DNA of 14,067 nt from an uncultured Eggerthella sp. (lineage in GTDB: Bacteria > Actinomycetota > Coriobacteriia > Coriobacteriales > Eggerthellaceae), in the NCBI GenBank assembly GCA_905203045.1, contig CAJKUH010000031.1, positions 1-14,067 on the forward strand. Reading direction: 5' to 3'. Below the pieces are notes generated by a model. It made no database searches, was not told the DNA's origin, and saw only the letters and a program-made list of their open reading frames with translations. Numbering within the stretch: the first letter of the stretch is position 1; each line of letters starts with the position of its first letter. Of the stretch, positions 7,459-14,067 are shown one piece after another. Position numbers and translations under genes: made by a program.

Positions 7459-8031
7459 CTAGTTCAAAAGCCCAATGCGGTTCAAGGGCCAGTAGGTTAC
7501 CAGCGCCTTGCCGAAAATCGAGTTTGCGTCGATTGGGCCGAAATAACGGGAGTCGGAAGAGTTTTCGCGATTGTCGCCCATCACCCACACCTCGCCTGCC
7601 GGCACGGTATAGGGATAGCTTATCGAAACATTGCTTGCCGTTTTGGAAAGCGGGTACGAGCTGCCCTGCGTGTAGGGCTCGTTTTGCTTCACGCCGTCAA
7701 CGTAAACAAAGCCATTCACCAGGTTAACGGTTTGCCCTTCCGTGGCGATAACACGCTTCACTAGAACGCGCGAGGGAAGCTGCGGGTCGGAAAACACCAC
7801 GATATCGCCCGCTTTGGGCTGCGAGAAATGGTAAGTGATCTTTTCGGCAAACAAGCGGTCGCCGGTCATGATGGTGGTTTCCATCGATGCGGAAGGCACT
7901 TCAAAAGGCTCGATGACGAAGGTTCTGATTCCCCACGCTGCCGCCAACACGATGGCAACGCAAATAACCACGTTCAGGAATCGCCGAATAATGCCGGGGC
8001 GATGCTCACCGGCGTGACGTCCGGAGTCCAA
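7459..8031 (-). CDS. lepB: Signal peptidase I
   Basis: LepB cleaves signal peptides from exported proteins at the outer face of the cytoplasmic membrane. The 190 aa are typical of short Gram-positive-type enzymes. One membrane segment (about 18-38) follows a short basic N-terminus. The Ser/Lys dyad is visible: Ser49 in PSASM (46-50) and Lys92 in VLVKRV (89-94). The C-terminal GDNRENSSDSRYFGPI block (152-167) is the conserved S26 box. The start is TTG (8031), the first possible start after an in-frame TGA; the next GTG lies inside the membrane segment. AAGGGA (8042-8047) is a distant Shine-Dalgarno candidate. The 91-base gap after trmD is the place where many bacteria carry rplS, absent here. 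Functionally it fits with the SRP genes ffh and ftsY upstream. Confidence 0.96.
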   Translation of the reverse strand: MDSGRHAGEHRPGIIRRFLNVVICVAIVLAAAWGIRTFVIEPFEVPSASMETTIMTGDRLFAEKITYHFSQPKAGDIVVFSDPQLPSRVLVKRVIATEGQTVNLVNGFVYVDGVKQNEPYTQGSSYPLSKTASNVSISYPYTVPAGEVWVMGDNRENSSDSRYFGPIDANSIFGKALVTYWPLNRIGLLN

Positions 8032-8122
8032 ACCTATCCCATCCCTTCAAGGGTGATGCAAAAGCTAACAGTCGAATGCTCCCATGATAGAGCAAACGAT
8101 GCCGCAGTGCCACATTCAACGC

Positions 8123-8845
8123 CTATTCCACGGAATCGAGGAAGGCGCGCTCCTTATCAGACAAGTTGGCTTCTTCCAGCAAGTCGGGGCGCCAACGCTT
8201 GGTACGTATAAGGCTTTGCTTGCGTCGCCAGTCGGCGATCTTGGCATGATGGCCGGAAAGCAGGATGTCGGGCACTTCCATGCCACGGTAGTTCGCAGGA
8301 CGCGTGTACTGAGGGTATTCCAGCAACCCATCGTAGAAGCTTTCGTCTACCGCACTGCCCTCGTCGCCCAGAACGCCATCGATACGGCGAACCACCGCAT
8401 CGATTACCACCATCGAGGCAAGCTCGCCGCTCGTAAGCACGTAATCGCCCAGCGATATTACCTTGTCTGCCAAGGTGTAGGCGCGCTCGTCGATGCCCTC
8501 GTAGTGCCCGCAGATGAAGAACAAGTGGTCCTGCTGGGCAAGCTCGAGCGTCATAGCATCATCGAAGCGCTCGCCGGTTGGCGAAAGGAAAATAACATAG
8601 GGTTTCTCCGGCGCGGCAGCGAACAATTCGTCGGTCGCCTCGAAAATCGGCTCGCACTTCATAACAAGCCCCTGACCACCGCCATAGGGCTCATCGTCGG
8701 TTGTGCGGTGTTTGTCGTGCGTCCAGTTGCGAAGGTCGTGTGCCTTGAAGTCGAGGAAGCCCTTTTCCTGCGCGATGCGCATAATCGACTCGTTCATCAC
8801 CGAGTCGTAGCACTGGGGAAACACCGAAAGCGTTTCAATCTTCAC
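8123..8845 (-). CDS. trmD: tRNA (guanine-N1)-methyltransferase TrmD
   Basis: TrmD methylates G37 next to the anticodon of certain tRNAs with S-adenosylmethionine, preventing +1 frameshifts. The 240 aa match the family. The SPOUT trefoil-knot motifs are intact: FLSPTGERF (86-94), GHYEGIDER (113-121) and SLGDYVLTSGEL (131-142), with RTTDDEPYGGGQGL earlier (47-60). Asp167 in SAVDESF is the likely catalytic base and Arg153/154 the likely partner. The start is GTG (8845), 5 nt after AGGAG (8851-8855), which overlaps the rimM TAG stop. The ATG two bases upstream of the GTG is followed immediately by TGA and cannot be used. The 8-base gap to rimM indicates coupling. Confidence 0.98.
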   Translation of the reverse strand: MKIETLSVFPQCYDSVMNESIMRIAQEKGFLDFKAHDLRNWTHDKHRTTDDEPYGGGQGLVMKCEPIFEATDELFAAAPEKPYVIFLSPTGERFDDAMTLELAQQDHLFFICGHYEGIDERAYTLADKVISLGDYVLTSGELASMVVIDAVVRRIDGVLGDEGSAVDESFYDGLLEYPQYTRPANYRGMEVPDILLSGHHAKIADWRRKQSLIRTKRWRPDLLEEANLSDKERAFLDSVE

Positions 8846-8853
8846 ATGAGCTC

Positions 8854-9390
8854 CTATAAGTCAAGCAAGCCTTCAGGCAGGGATACGCGTATCTCCCTCG
8901 CCTCCTCTTCGACGGCTACCAAGAACTCGTCTACTAGAGGAATAAGCACCTCGTCCTGGGCGCCTTCGTCAGACGAATTGGCACGTTTCACCACCAGCAG
9001 CGCATGAGCAGGGTTTTCTTCCAAACCCTGCACCGTACCGATGAGCTGCCCCGCTTCATCGACCACCGAAAAGCCGACTAGATCGAGGGAGCCCTGTTCG
9101 GCAAACCCTTCGGGAAGCAGCGAGGTACGCACCAGGCAGAAATGCCCTTCGAGTTTTTCGGCATCGGTTCGGTTGTCGATGCAATCGAACCACACCATAT
9201 AGCGGCCTTCACCCACTTCTTCGAGGGCAGAGACCTTACCGCTGCGCGGAATGCGCAGCACAGGAGGGACGAAGGTTACCTCCATCCCCTCTTCAAGCAA
9301 AAAAGGAAGACCTTCCGTCGGAACGACGGAAAGCCCTCCTTCATTTGTTTTAGCTCGCAAAAGAGCCGCAACGTTCGTCCAGGATTCCAT
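8854..9390 (-). CDS. rimM: 16S rRNA processing / 30S maturation factor RimM
   Basis: RimM binds S19 and helps assemble the 30S head. The 178 aa fit the family (about 165-185). The C-terminal PRC-barrel is clear: LDLVGFSVVDEAGQLIGTV (about 101-119), then VLIPLVDEFL and the end RVSLPEGLLDL, a classic RimM ending. The linker IDNRTDAEKLEGHF is also typical. The N-terminal domain is divergent: the usual HGLKGEV-type motif is replaced by TNEGGLSV near residue 18. The position between khpA and trmD supports the call. The ATG start lies 8 bases after khpA with only a weak AGG upstream, so translation is probably coupled. Confidence 0.93.
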   Translation of the reverse strand: MESWTNVAALLRAKTNEGGLSVVPTEGLPFLLEEGMEVTFVPPVLRIPRSGKVSALEEVGEGRYMVWFDCIDNRTDAEKLEGHFCLVRTSLLPEGFAEQGSLDLVGFSVVDEAGQLIGTVQGLEENPAHALLVVKRANSSDEGAQDEVLIPLVDEFLVAVEEEAREIRVSLPEGLLDL

Positions 9391-9398
9391 GAACGAAC

Positions 9399-9656
9399 CT
9401 ATTCGTCGATAAGCTCGACTTCGACATCGAGCCCATGACGCGAACCCGCTGCGCGAGCAAGCGTGCGGATTGCTTTGATAACGCGACCCTGACGGCCGAT
9501 TACTTTGCCAGCATCTGCCTGGGCAACGCGTACTTCGATGAGCACGGAACCCATTTCGGTAGTGGACGTCTCGATGCTTACCGCATCGGCGTCGTCAACC
9601 AAAGGCATAACCAGGGCTTCGACCAAACCCGAAATATCTTCGCGGGATTCCGCCAT
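9399..9656 (-). CDS. khpA: KH-domain RNA-binding protein KhpA
   Basis: This small cytosolic RNA-binding protein (formerly YlqC/KH-domain UPF0109) acts in streptococci and others with KhpB in cell-division and RNA control; here its role is inferred. The 85 aa are slightly longer than the usual 75-80. The N-terminus LVEALVMPLVDDADAV and the KH signature VIGRQGRVIKAIRTLARA with its GxxG loop (GRQG) are diagnostic. The gene lies between rpsP and rimM, its standard place. The rpsP stop and the start are fused as TAGTGATG: the frame could begin at GTG (9659, overlapping the TAG by one base) or ATG (9656). I chose ATG; no clear Shine-Dalgarno decides it. Confidence 0.95.
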   Translation of the reverse strand: MAESREDISGLVEALVMPLVDDADAVSIETSTTEMGSVLIEVRVAQADAGKVIGRQGRVIKAIRTLARAAGSRHGLDVEVELIDE

Positions 9657-9658
9657 CA

Positions 9659-9904
9659 CTAAGCGTTCTTACGCTCTGCCTCGATGAGGCTTGCAACGGT
9701 ATCGGTGGGCTTTGCGCCGTTAGCGATCCACTTGTCAACCTTTTCGAGGTCGATCTTTACAGCCTTAGGGGTGGTGCAGGGGTTGTAGGTGCCAACCTGC
9801 TCAATATAGCGGCCGTCGCGGCGTGCGCGAGAGTCAGCTACAACGATACGATAATAAGGTGCCTTTTTAGCGCCGTGACGGGCGAGACGAATCTTGACTG
9901 CCAT
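9659..9904 (-). CDS. rpsP: 30S ribosomal protein S16
   Basis: S16 is a primary assembly protein of the 30S body. The 81 aa match the family, with the N-terminus MAVKIRLARHGAKKAPYYRI, then ADSRARRDGRYIEQVGTYNP and the WIANGAKPTDTVASLI helix. The ATG has a good Shine-Dalgarno GAAGGAG 9 nt upstream. The 81-base gap to ffh holds an 8-bp hairpin but no obvious promoter. It overlaps or abuts khpA at the TAG, as is common in rpsP-khpA-rimM-trmD operons. Confidence 0.99.
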   Translation of the reverse strand: MAVKIRLARHGAKKAPYYRIVVADSRARRDGRYIEQVGTYNPCTTPKAVKIDLEKVDKWIANGAKPTDTVASLIEAERKNA

Positions 9905-9933
9905 CGAGTTGTACTCCTTCTAAACTTTTAAGA

Positions 9934-9966
9934 GCGACCCGAAAAGACCGAAGCAAAGCGGGTCGC
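9934..9966 (-). other. Hairpin between ffh and rpsP
   Basis: A perfect 8-bp stem (GCGACCCG with CGGGTCGC) with a 17-base loop lies between the ffh stop and the rpsP Shine-Dalgarno. On the minus strand it is followed by TCTTAAAAGTTT, which is too mixed for a strong terminator. It may be a partial terminator/attenuator or an RNA-processing site that sets different levels for ffh and rpsP. Confidence 0.45.
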
Positions 9967-9985
9967 AAAACAGCGATTATTGATA

Positions 9986-11431
9986 TTACCTCTTAAACGC
10001 GGAATCATCAAGACCGCTCATCATCTCTTGCATCTTCTTCACATCGGCCATGGACATACCGCCGGGAAGCCCCATGCGGCGCTTGTTGTTCTTGCGCTTG
10101 CCCTTCTTGCCTTTACCCTTACCCTTACGGTTCATCTGGGCTTCCTGGGCATTCATCATCGAACGCACCATCTTCTTGGTTTCGGTGAACTGCTTTAAGA
10201 GCTGGTTCACCTGGAACACCTTCACGCCGGCGCCCGCTGCAACACGTGCCTTGCGGGATCCGTTCAAGATCTCGGGGTGCTCGCGCTCGGCCTTCGTCAT
10301 GGAGCCGATGATAACGGCCATCTCGTCTAAGGCGTGCTCGTTTACCTGGCCTTCGCGCATGGCCTTGTCGCCACCGGGAAGCGCGCTGATGAGCTTCTGG
10401 ATGCCGCCCATCTTGCCAATTTGCTGTTTCATGAGCAGGAAGTCGTTCAAGGTAAGGTTGCCGCGCGCCATACGCTCGGCTTCTTCCTGCTCGATTTCCT
10501 CGGCACGCAGCTTCGAAGCGGATTCGATGATGCTTACCACATCGCCCATGCCCAAGATGCGCTTGGCCATGCGGTCGGGGTGGAAACGCTCCAGCGAATC
10601 TGGCTTTTCGCCCTGGGAGATGAACAGGATGGGCTTGCCGGTAACCTGCTTGATGGAAAGCGCACCGCCGCCGCGGGCATCGCCGTCCATCTTGGACATG
10701 ATCACGCCGTCGAAATCGACGCGGTCGGCGAACGCCTTGGCAACGTTGACGGCATCTTGGCCGGTCATCGCGTCAACCACCATGTAAATCTGGTCGGGCT
10801 CAACGGCAGATTTGATGGCCTCGGCTTCGGCCATCATGTCCTCGTCGACATGCAAACGGCCCGCCGTGTCGACGATCACCACATCGCGCAGCGAGTCGAT
10901 GGCATCGCGCACGCCTTCCTGAGCGATCTTGACGGGGTCTTTGCCCTCGCCGCGGTACACGCGCACGCCGATCTCCTCGCCCAAGGTTTGCAGCTGGTCG
11001 GCTGCAGCAGGGCGGTACACGTCGCACGCGCACAGAAGCGGGTTGTGGTTCTGTTGCTTCAGCAGGTACGCAAGCTTGGCAGCTGCTGTGGTTTTACCGG
11101 AACCCTGCAAGCCCACCAGCATGATGACGTTGGGGATGCGGCTGGAAAGCTGCAACGGCTTGCTTTCCTCGCCCATGAGCGCCGTGAGCTCGTCAAGGAC
11201 GATCTTCACCACGTTCTGCGCGGGAGTCAACGAATCCAGAACCTCTGCGGTAAGGCAGCGTTCCTTGGTGCGCTTGGTGAATTCCTTCACCACTTTGAAG
11301 TTGACGTCCGCCTCGAGCAGTGCCATGCGAATCTCGCGCATGGCGGTGTCGATATCTTCTTCGGTAAGGCGACCCTTGCCGCGCAACCCCGAGAAGATGG
11401 ACTGGAGCTTGTCGGAAAGATTATCGAACAT
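9986..11431 (-). CDS. ffh: Signal recognition particle protein Ffh (SRP54)
   Basis: Ffh binds signal sequences emerging from the ribosome, joins 4.5S/scRNA and docks with FtsY through its GTPase. From the ATG at 11431 it is 481 aa. N domain about 1-90; G domain with GLQGSGKTT (107-115), DTAGR (188-192) and SKMD (246-249). The methionine-rich M domain (about 320-480) includes GSRKARVAAGAG with VNQLLKQF, the SRP-RNA binding helices. A very basic KGKGKGKKGKRKNNKRR stretch (436-452) precedes the C-terminal GGMSMADVKKMQEMM. The frame is open from an upstream TTG (11446), but that TTG is part of the sequence TTGGAGAT that supplies the Shine-Dalgarno (GGAG, 9 nt before the ATG), so ATG is preferred. 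It overlaps ftsY by 11 bases, coupling receptor and particle synthesis. Confidence 0.98.
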   Translation of the reverse strand: MFDNLSDKLQSIFSGLRGKGRLTEEDIDTAMREIRMALLEADVNFKVVKEFTKRTKERCLTAEVLDSLTPAQNVVKIVLDELTALMGEESKPLQLSSRIPNVIMLVGLQGSGKTTAAAKLAYLLKQQNHNPLLCACDVYRPAAADQLQTLGEEIGVRVYRGEGKDPVKIAQEGVRDAIDSLRDVVIVDTAGRLHVDEDMMAEAEAIKSAVEPDQIYMVVDAMTGQDAVNVAKAFADRVDFDGVIMSKMDGDARGGGALSIKQVTGKPILFISQGEKPDSLERFHPDRMAKRILGMGDVVSIIESASKLRAEEIEQEEAERMARGNLTLNDFLLMKQQIGKMGGIQKLISALPGGDKAMREGQVNEHALDEMAVIIGSMTKAEREHPEILNGSRKARVAAGAGVKVFQVNQLLKQFTETKKMVRSMMNAQEAQMNRKGKGKGKKGKRKNNKRRMGLPGGMSMADVKKMQEMMSGLDDSAFKR

Positions 11432-12341
11432 CGGCCATATCTCCAATCAGCGCACGGGCAAAATCATGCGCATCGAAATCCTGCAAATCGTCAATGCCCT
11501 CGCCTACCCCGATCTTGAAGATGGGAAGCTCAAGCTCGTGCGAAACCGCCAAGGCGATGCCGCCCTTTGCGGTGCCGTCGAGCTTCGTGACGATAACGCC
11601 ATCCAAGTCAAGGGCATCGTTGAACTTCTGCGCCTGCTGCAGGCCGTTCTGACCCGTGGTGGCGTCGATCACCAAAACCGTGTGAACGGGCATGTTCGCG
11701 CGCTTGCGCACTACGTTGACCACTTTCTGCAGCTCACGCATAAGGTCGTCGGAAGTGTGCAGGCGCCCTGCCGTGTCGATAAGCACCAAATCGGACCCGT
11801 CGGCTTCGGCTCGTTCAATGGTCTCGTAGCACACGCTTGCCGGGTCGCTGCCGCGCTCGCGGGAAACGATGGTCACGTCGGCGCGGTTCGCCCACACCTC
11901 AAGCTGCTCGATGGCGGCGGCGCGGAACGTGTCGGCACTGCCCAGCAGCACCTTCCTGCCCTGCTCATGGTAGGCGGCGGCGAGCTTGCCAACCGTGGTG
12001 GTTTTGCCTGCACCGTTGATGCCGACGAACAGCACCAGCGAAGGATTCTCGTCGAAAATGTCGGTTTCCGCTTCGGTGAACGTTGCCGCCATCTGATCGG
12101 TGAGCATATCGAACACGGCATAGGCGTCGGGCAGCGCCTTGCGTTTTGCCTGGTCGCGCAGCTCTTCGATGATGTTATCGGCTGCCGAAGCGCCGATGTC
12201 GGCCAGAATAAGCGTTTCCTCAAGATCGTCCCAGAAATCGTCGTCGACATCAGGGCCACGATCGAGCAGAACGTTCATCTGCTCTTTAAGGCGGGTACGC
12301 GAGCGATGCAGTCCTTCGTTGATCTTGCTGAAGAATCCCAT
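11421..12341 (-). CDS. ftsY: SRP receptor FtsY
   Basis: FtsY is the membrane-associated receptor GTPase that accepts ribosome-SRP complexes and hands them to SecYEG. The 306 aa form an NG domain only: N-terminal MGFFSKINEGL helix, G1 GINGAGKTTT (107-116), DTAGRLHTSDDLM (189-201), and TKLDGTAKGG (252-261), which distinguishes it from Ffh. The long acidic A domain of E. coli FtsY is absent, as in many Gram-positives; membrane contact would rely on the amphipathic N-terminus. The ATG directly abuts the smc stop (TAA then ATG) with AAGGAGG (12347-12353) inside the end of smc. The 3' end overlaps ffh by 11 bases. Confidence 0.98.
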   Translation of the reverse strand: MGFFSKINEGLHRSRTRLKEQMNVLLDRGPDVDDDFWDDLEETLILADIGASAADNIIEELRDQAKRKALPDAYAVFDMLTDQMAATFTEAETDIFDENPSLVLFVGINGAGKTTTVGKLAAAYHEQGRKVLLGSADTFRAAAIEQLEVWANRADVTIVSRERGSDPASVCYETIERAEADGSDLVLIDTAGRLHTSDDLMRELQKVVNVVRKRANMPVHTVLVIDATTGQNGLQQAQKFNDALDLDGVIVTKLDGTAKGGIALAVSHELELPIFKIGVGEGIDDLQDFDAHDFARALIGDMADVR

Positions 12342-14067
12342 TTAACCCTCCTTGCGGGTAGCGTTATCGAGTTTCTGGCTGATGACCTTGGTAATGCCAT
12401 CAGCTTGCATTGAGACACCATACAATATGTCAGCCGATTCCATGGTGCGACGTTGGTGCGTGATCATAATGAATTGGGTCTGGTCGCGCACTACGTTGAT
12501 GTAGGCAATAAGGCGGCGGAGGTTGGTGTCGTCGAGCGCCGCCTCCACTTCGTCCAGGATGTAGAACGGCGTTTGTCTGATGCGGTACACCGCAAACAGC
12601 AGGGCCATTGCCGTCATGGACTTTTCGCCGCCGGAAAGAAGCGACATCTTCTTAACGCGCTTGCCCACCGGTTGCGCGTTCACATCGACGCCCGTGTTCT
12701 CCAAGTCTTCCGGATCGACCAGGGAAAGGTGCGCCTGACCGCCTGGGAACAGCGTGGAGAAGATTTCGGAGAAGTTGGCGTTTACCTGCTCGAACGTTGC
12801 CACGAAATCGTCACGCATGCGCTCGTCGATCACGTTCACGATGCGGGCGAGCGTCTTACGCGCCAAGCGCATGTCTTCCAACTGCGCGCTGAGGTAGGTA
12901 TGGCGCTCGTTCACCTGCTCAAATTCTTCGGCCGCATCGGGGTTGATGGCACCCATGTTCTTGATACGTCGCTCAAGCGAAGCGGCTTGGGCAACCGCTT
13001 CTTCACGGTTTTCCAGAACCTCTCCGGCAAGCGCAACCTCAAGCGGGGTGTCGCAGTCGCGCACGATAACGTTCACCCCGGCATCAACCTGCACTTCAAG
13101 CCTGCCCTTTTCGATGCGAACATCGGCAAGCTTCGAGCCCAAGGCCTCGAAGCGCTCGCGCACTTCGCGCGATTCCTTCGTTGCCTCGGCAATTTTGTCA
13201 TGCAAACCGCGTGAATGCTCCTGCTCGCTCTTCGATTCTTCCTCTAGGCGTGCAGACACCAACGAAGCGGCATCTGAGAGCGAATGCAGCGTGGAAAGCA
13301 GGGCATCGGCCCTGTTCGCCGCCGTGCGCGCAACATGGATACGTTGCTGAGAGCTGGCGTCTTCGCGCGAAGAGGCAGCGATTTCCTGCCTGCGCGTTGC
13401 CACCATGCGATCGGCGTAGGCCAAGCGCTCCGACAAACGTGCCGTTTCAAGGCGCGCATCGCTTAGGCGCTCGGAAAGGGAAACGATTTCCTTGCGCATG
13501 GGGGAAAGCGTTTCCTCTAAGTGCGCTACCTTTTCCTTGTTCAATTCCAGATCGGCGCATGCCTGCGAAAGAGAACGGTCCAATTCGTCGGAATCAGGCT
13601 GGGCTTTCTCGAAGAACGCCTTGTTCTCTTCCTGCTCCTTCAAAAGGCGCTGATGCTCTGCTTCAAGCTGCTGCAGCGTGCGAGCGGAAGCATCGGCATC
13701 CCTGCGAGCCGACTCGCTTTGGCCTTTGAGTGCGGCAAGCGTTTCGGAAAGCTTGAGCGAAGCCGTCTGCGCCTCGCGCAAGCGCGCCTCAACCGTCGAA
13801 TCCTCCGCTTGGGCAGCCTCGTACGCCTTGGCAGCTTCTTCTTCAACAGCGCGCGCTTCCCCCAGCGCACGACGGCGGGCAAGCGCATTGTTCTGTTTGT
13901 CGGCCTCGGTGAAGCGGATGAAGGAGACTTTGCCCGAAGAAGAGGCGATGCACCCGTCAAGGGAAGCGAAACGCACGTTGGATGCGCTTCTCTTGCCCGC
14001 CTGCTCAATGGCCTCGCTGTACGTATTTACCAGGAACACGTCTCCGATCAGGTGGTTTACCTGACTT
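12342..14067 (-). CDS. smc: Chromosome segregation protein SMC (C-terminal part, cut by window edge)
   Basis: SMC is the condensin ATPase that organises and segregates the chromosome. About 575 C-terminal residues are visible. The frame is open to the right edge, so the N-terminal ATPase half and start lie outside; the internal GTG at 14039 is not the true start. In order: the end of the hinge (from NHLIGDVFLVNTYSEAI to SLDGCIASSSG), the returning coiled coil rich in Glu, Ala, Arg and Leu (about 12950-13900), then the ATPase head with the ABC signature LLSGGEKSM (about 12618-12644), Walker B YILDEVEAALDD (about 12530-12570) and the THQRRTMESADILYGVSMQ switch region, all as in bacterial SMC. 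The hinge lacks the usual PGGxxTGG glycine motif. The stop abuts ftsY; smc-ftsY linkage is common. Confidence 0.96.
   Translation of the reverse strand, partial: SQVNHLIGDVFLVNTYSEAIEQAGKRSASNVRFASLDGCIASSSGKVSFIRFTEADKQNNALARRRALGEARAVEEEAAKAYEAAQAEDSTVEARLREAQTASLKLSETLAALKGQSESARRDADASARTLQQLEAEHQRLLKEQEENKAFFEKAQPDSDELDRSLSQACADLELNKEKVAHLEETLSPMRKEIVSLSERLSDARLETARLSERLAYADRMVATRRQEIAASSREDASSQQRIHVARTAANRADALLSTLHSLSDAASLVSARLEEESKSEQEHSRGLHDKIAEATKESREVRERFEALGSKLADVRIEKGRLEVQVDAGVNVIVRDCDTPLEVALAGEVLENREEAVAQAASLERRIKNMGAINPDAAEEFEQVNERHTYLSAQLEDMRLARKTLARIVNVIDERMRDDFVATFEQVNANFSEIFSTLFPGGQAHLSLVDPEDLENTGVDVNAQPVGKRVKKMSLLSGGEKSMTAMALLFAVYRIRQTPFYILDEVEAALDDTNLRRLIAYINVVRDQTQFIMITHQRRTMESADILYGVSMQADGITKVISQKLDNATRKEG

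Noticed and set aside
4846..7764. A 972-codon plus-strand open frame antisense to glyS, glyQ and part of lepB
   Set aside because: It spans three well-supported genes on the other strand. Such long shadows arise in GC-rich genes with strong codon bias; no recognisable protein motif is present.
8084..8089. TATCAT as a -10 box for a lepB promoter in the trmD-lepB gap
   Set aside because: No acceptable -35 box lies 16-18 bases upstream (TGGCAC at 17), so it cannot be told from chance.
10334..12413. Plus-strand open frames of 394 and 494 codons antisense to ffh and ftsY
   Set aside because: They are shadows of the two SRP GTPase genes, which have all their G motifs on the minus strand.
1..14067. 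Search for mobile elements, CRISPR arrays, toxin-antitoxin or defence genes
   Set aside because: All coding space is taken up by recognised housekeeping genes with uniform strand and codon style; no direct repeat arrays, transposase motifs or att-like duplications were seen.

Overview
The window is a compact chromosomal housekeeping locus from a bacterium, with every recognisable gene on the minus strand, so it is read right to left. The proteins look like those of a moderately GC-rich, probably anaerobic bacterium. A member of the Coriobacteriia (Eggerthella/Slackia-like Actinomycetota) is my best guess. It rests on protein flavour, the two-subunit glycyl-tRNA synthetase, PPDK with its regulator and the SMC-SRP-rpsP gene order. 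I cannot confirm it without a search.

Layout in transcription order, from high to low coordinates: the C-terminal part of smc (cut by the right edge); ftsY and ffh, the receptor and GTPase of the signal recognition particle; rpsP (ribosomal protein S16), khpA (small KH RNA-binding protein), rimM (30S maturation factor) and trmD (tRNA m1G37 methyltransferase); lepB (signal peptidase I); glyQ and glyS (alpha and beta subunits of glycyl-tRNA synthetase). A strong intrinsic terminator then separates glyS from a DUF299 kinase/pyrophosphorylase gene and ppdK (pyruvate, phosphate dikinase). ppdK ends at another strong terminator. Leftmost is ssrA (tmRNA), with its own extended -10 promoter and a terminator hairpin.

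The genes fall into three functional groups. The first handles making and exporting proteins: chromosome organisation (SMC), co-translational targeting (Ffh/FtsY), cleavage of exported proteins (LepB), ribosome and tRNA maturation (S16, RimM, TrmD, KhpA) and glycine charging (GlyQS). The second is a metabolic module in which the DUF299 protein would switch PPDK on and off through the threonine two residues before its catalytic histidine. The third is ribosome rescue by tmRNA. Genes in the first group are packed with gaps of -11 to about 90 bases, which suggests one or a few long transcripts.

No mobile element, CRISPR array, prophage, toxin-antitoxin or defence gene is visible, and I found no convincing undescribed system. 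The points worth a second look are modest: no rplS between trmD and lepB, a terminator that abuts the Shine-Dalgarno of the PPDK regulator, a divergent SMC hinge, a REP-like palindrome beside the ppdK terminator, and the tmRNA tag sequence. The only stretches without genes are 1-111, 480-649, 4286-4395, 8032-8122 and 9905-9985, all under 300 bases; their contents are given in the entries.
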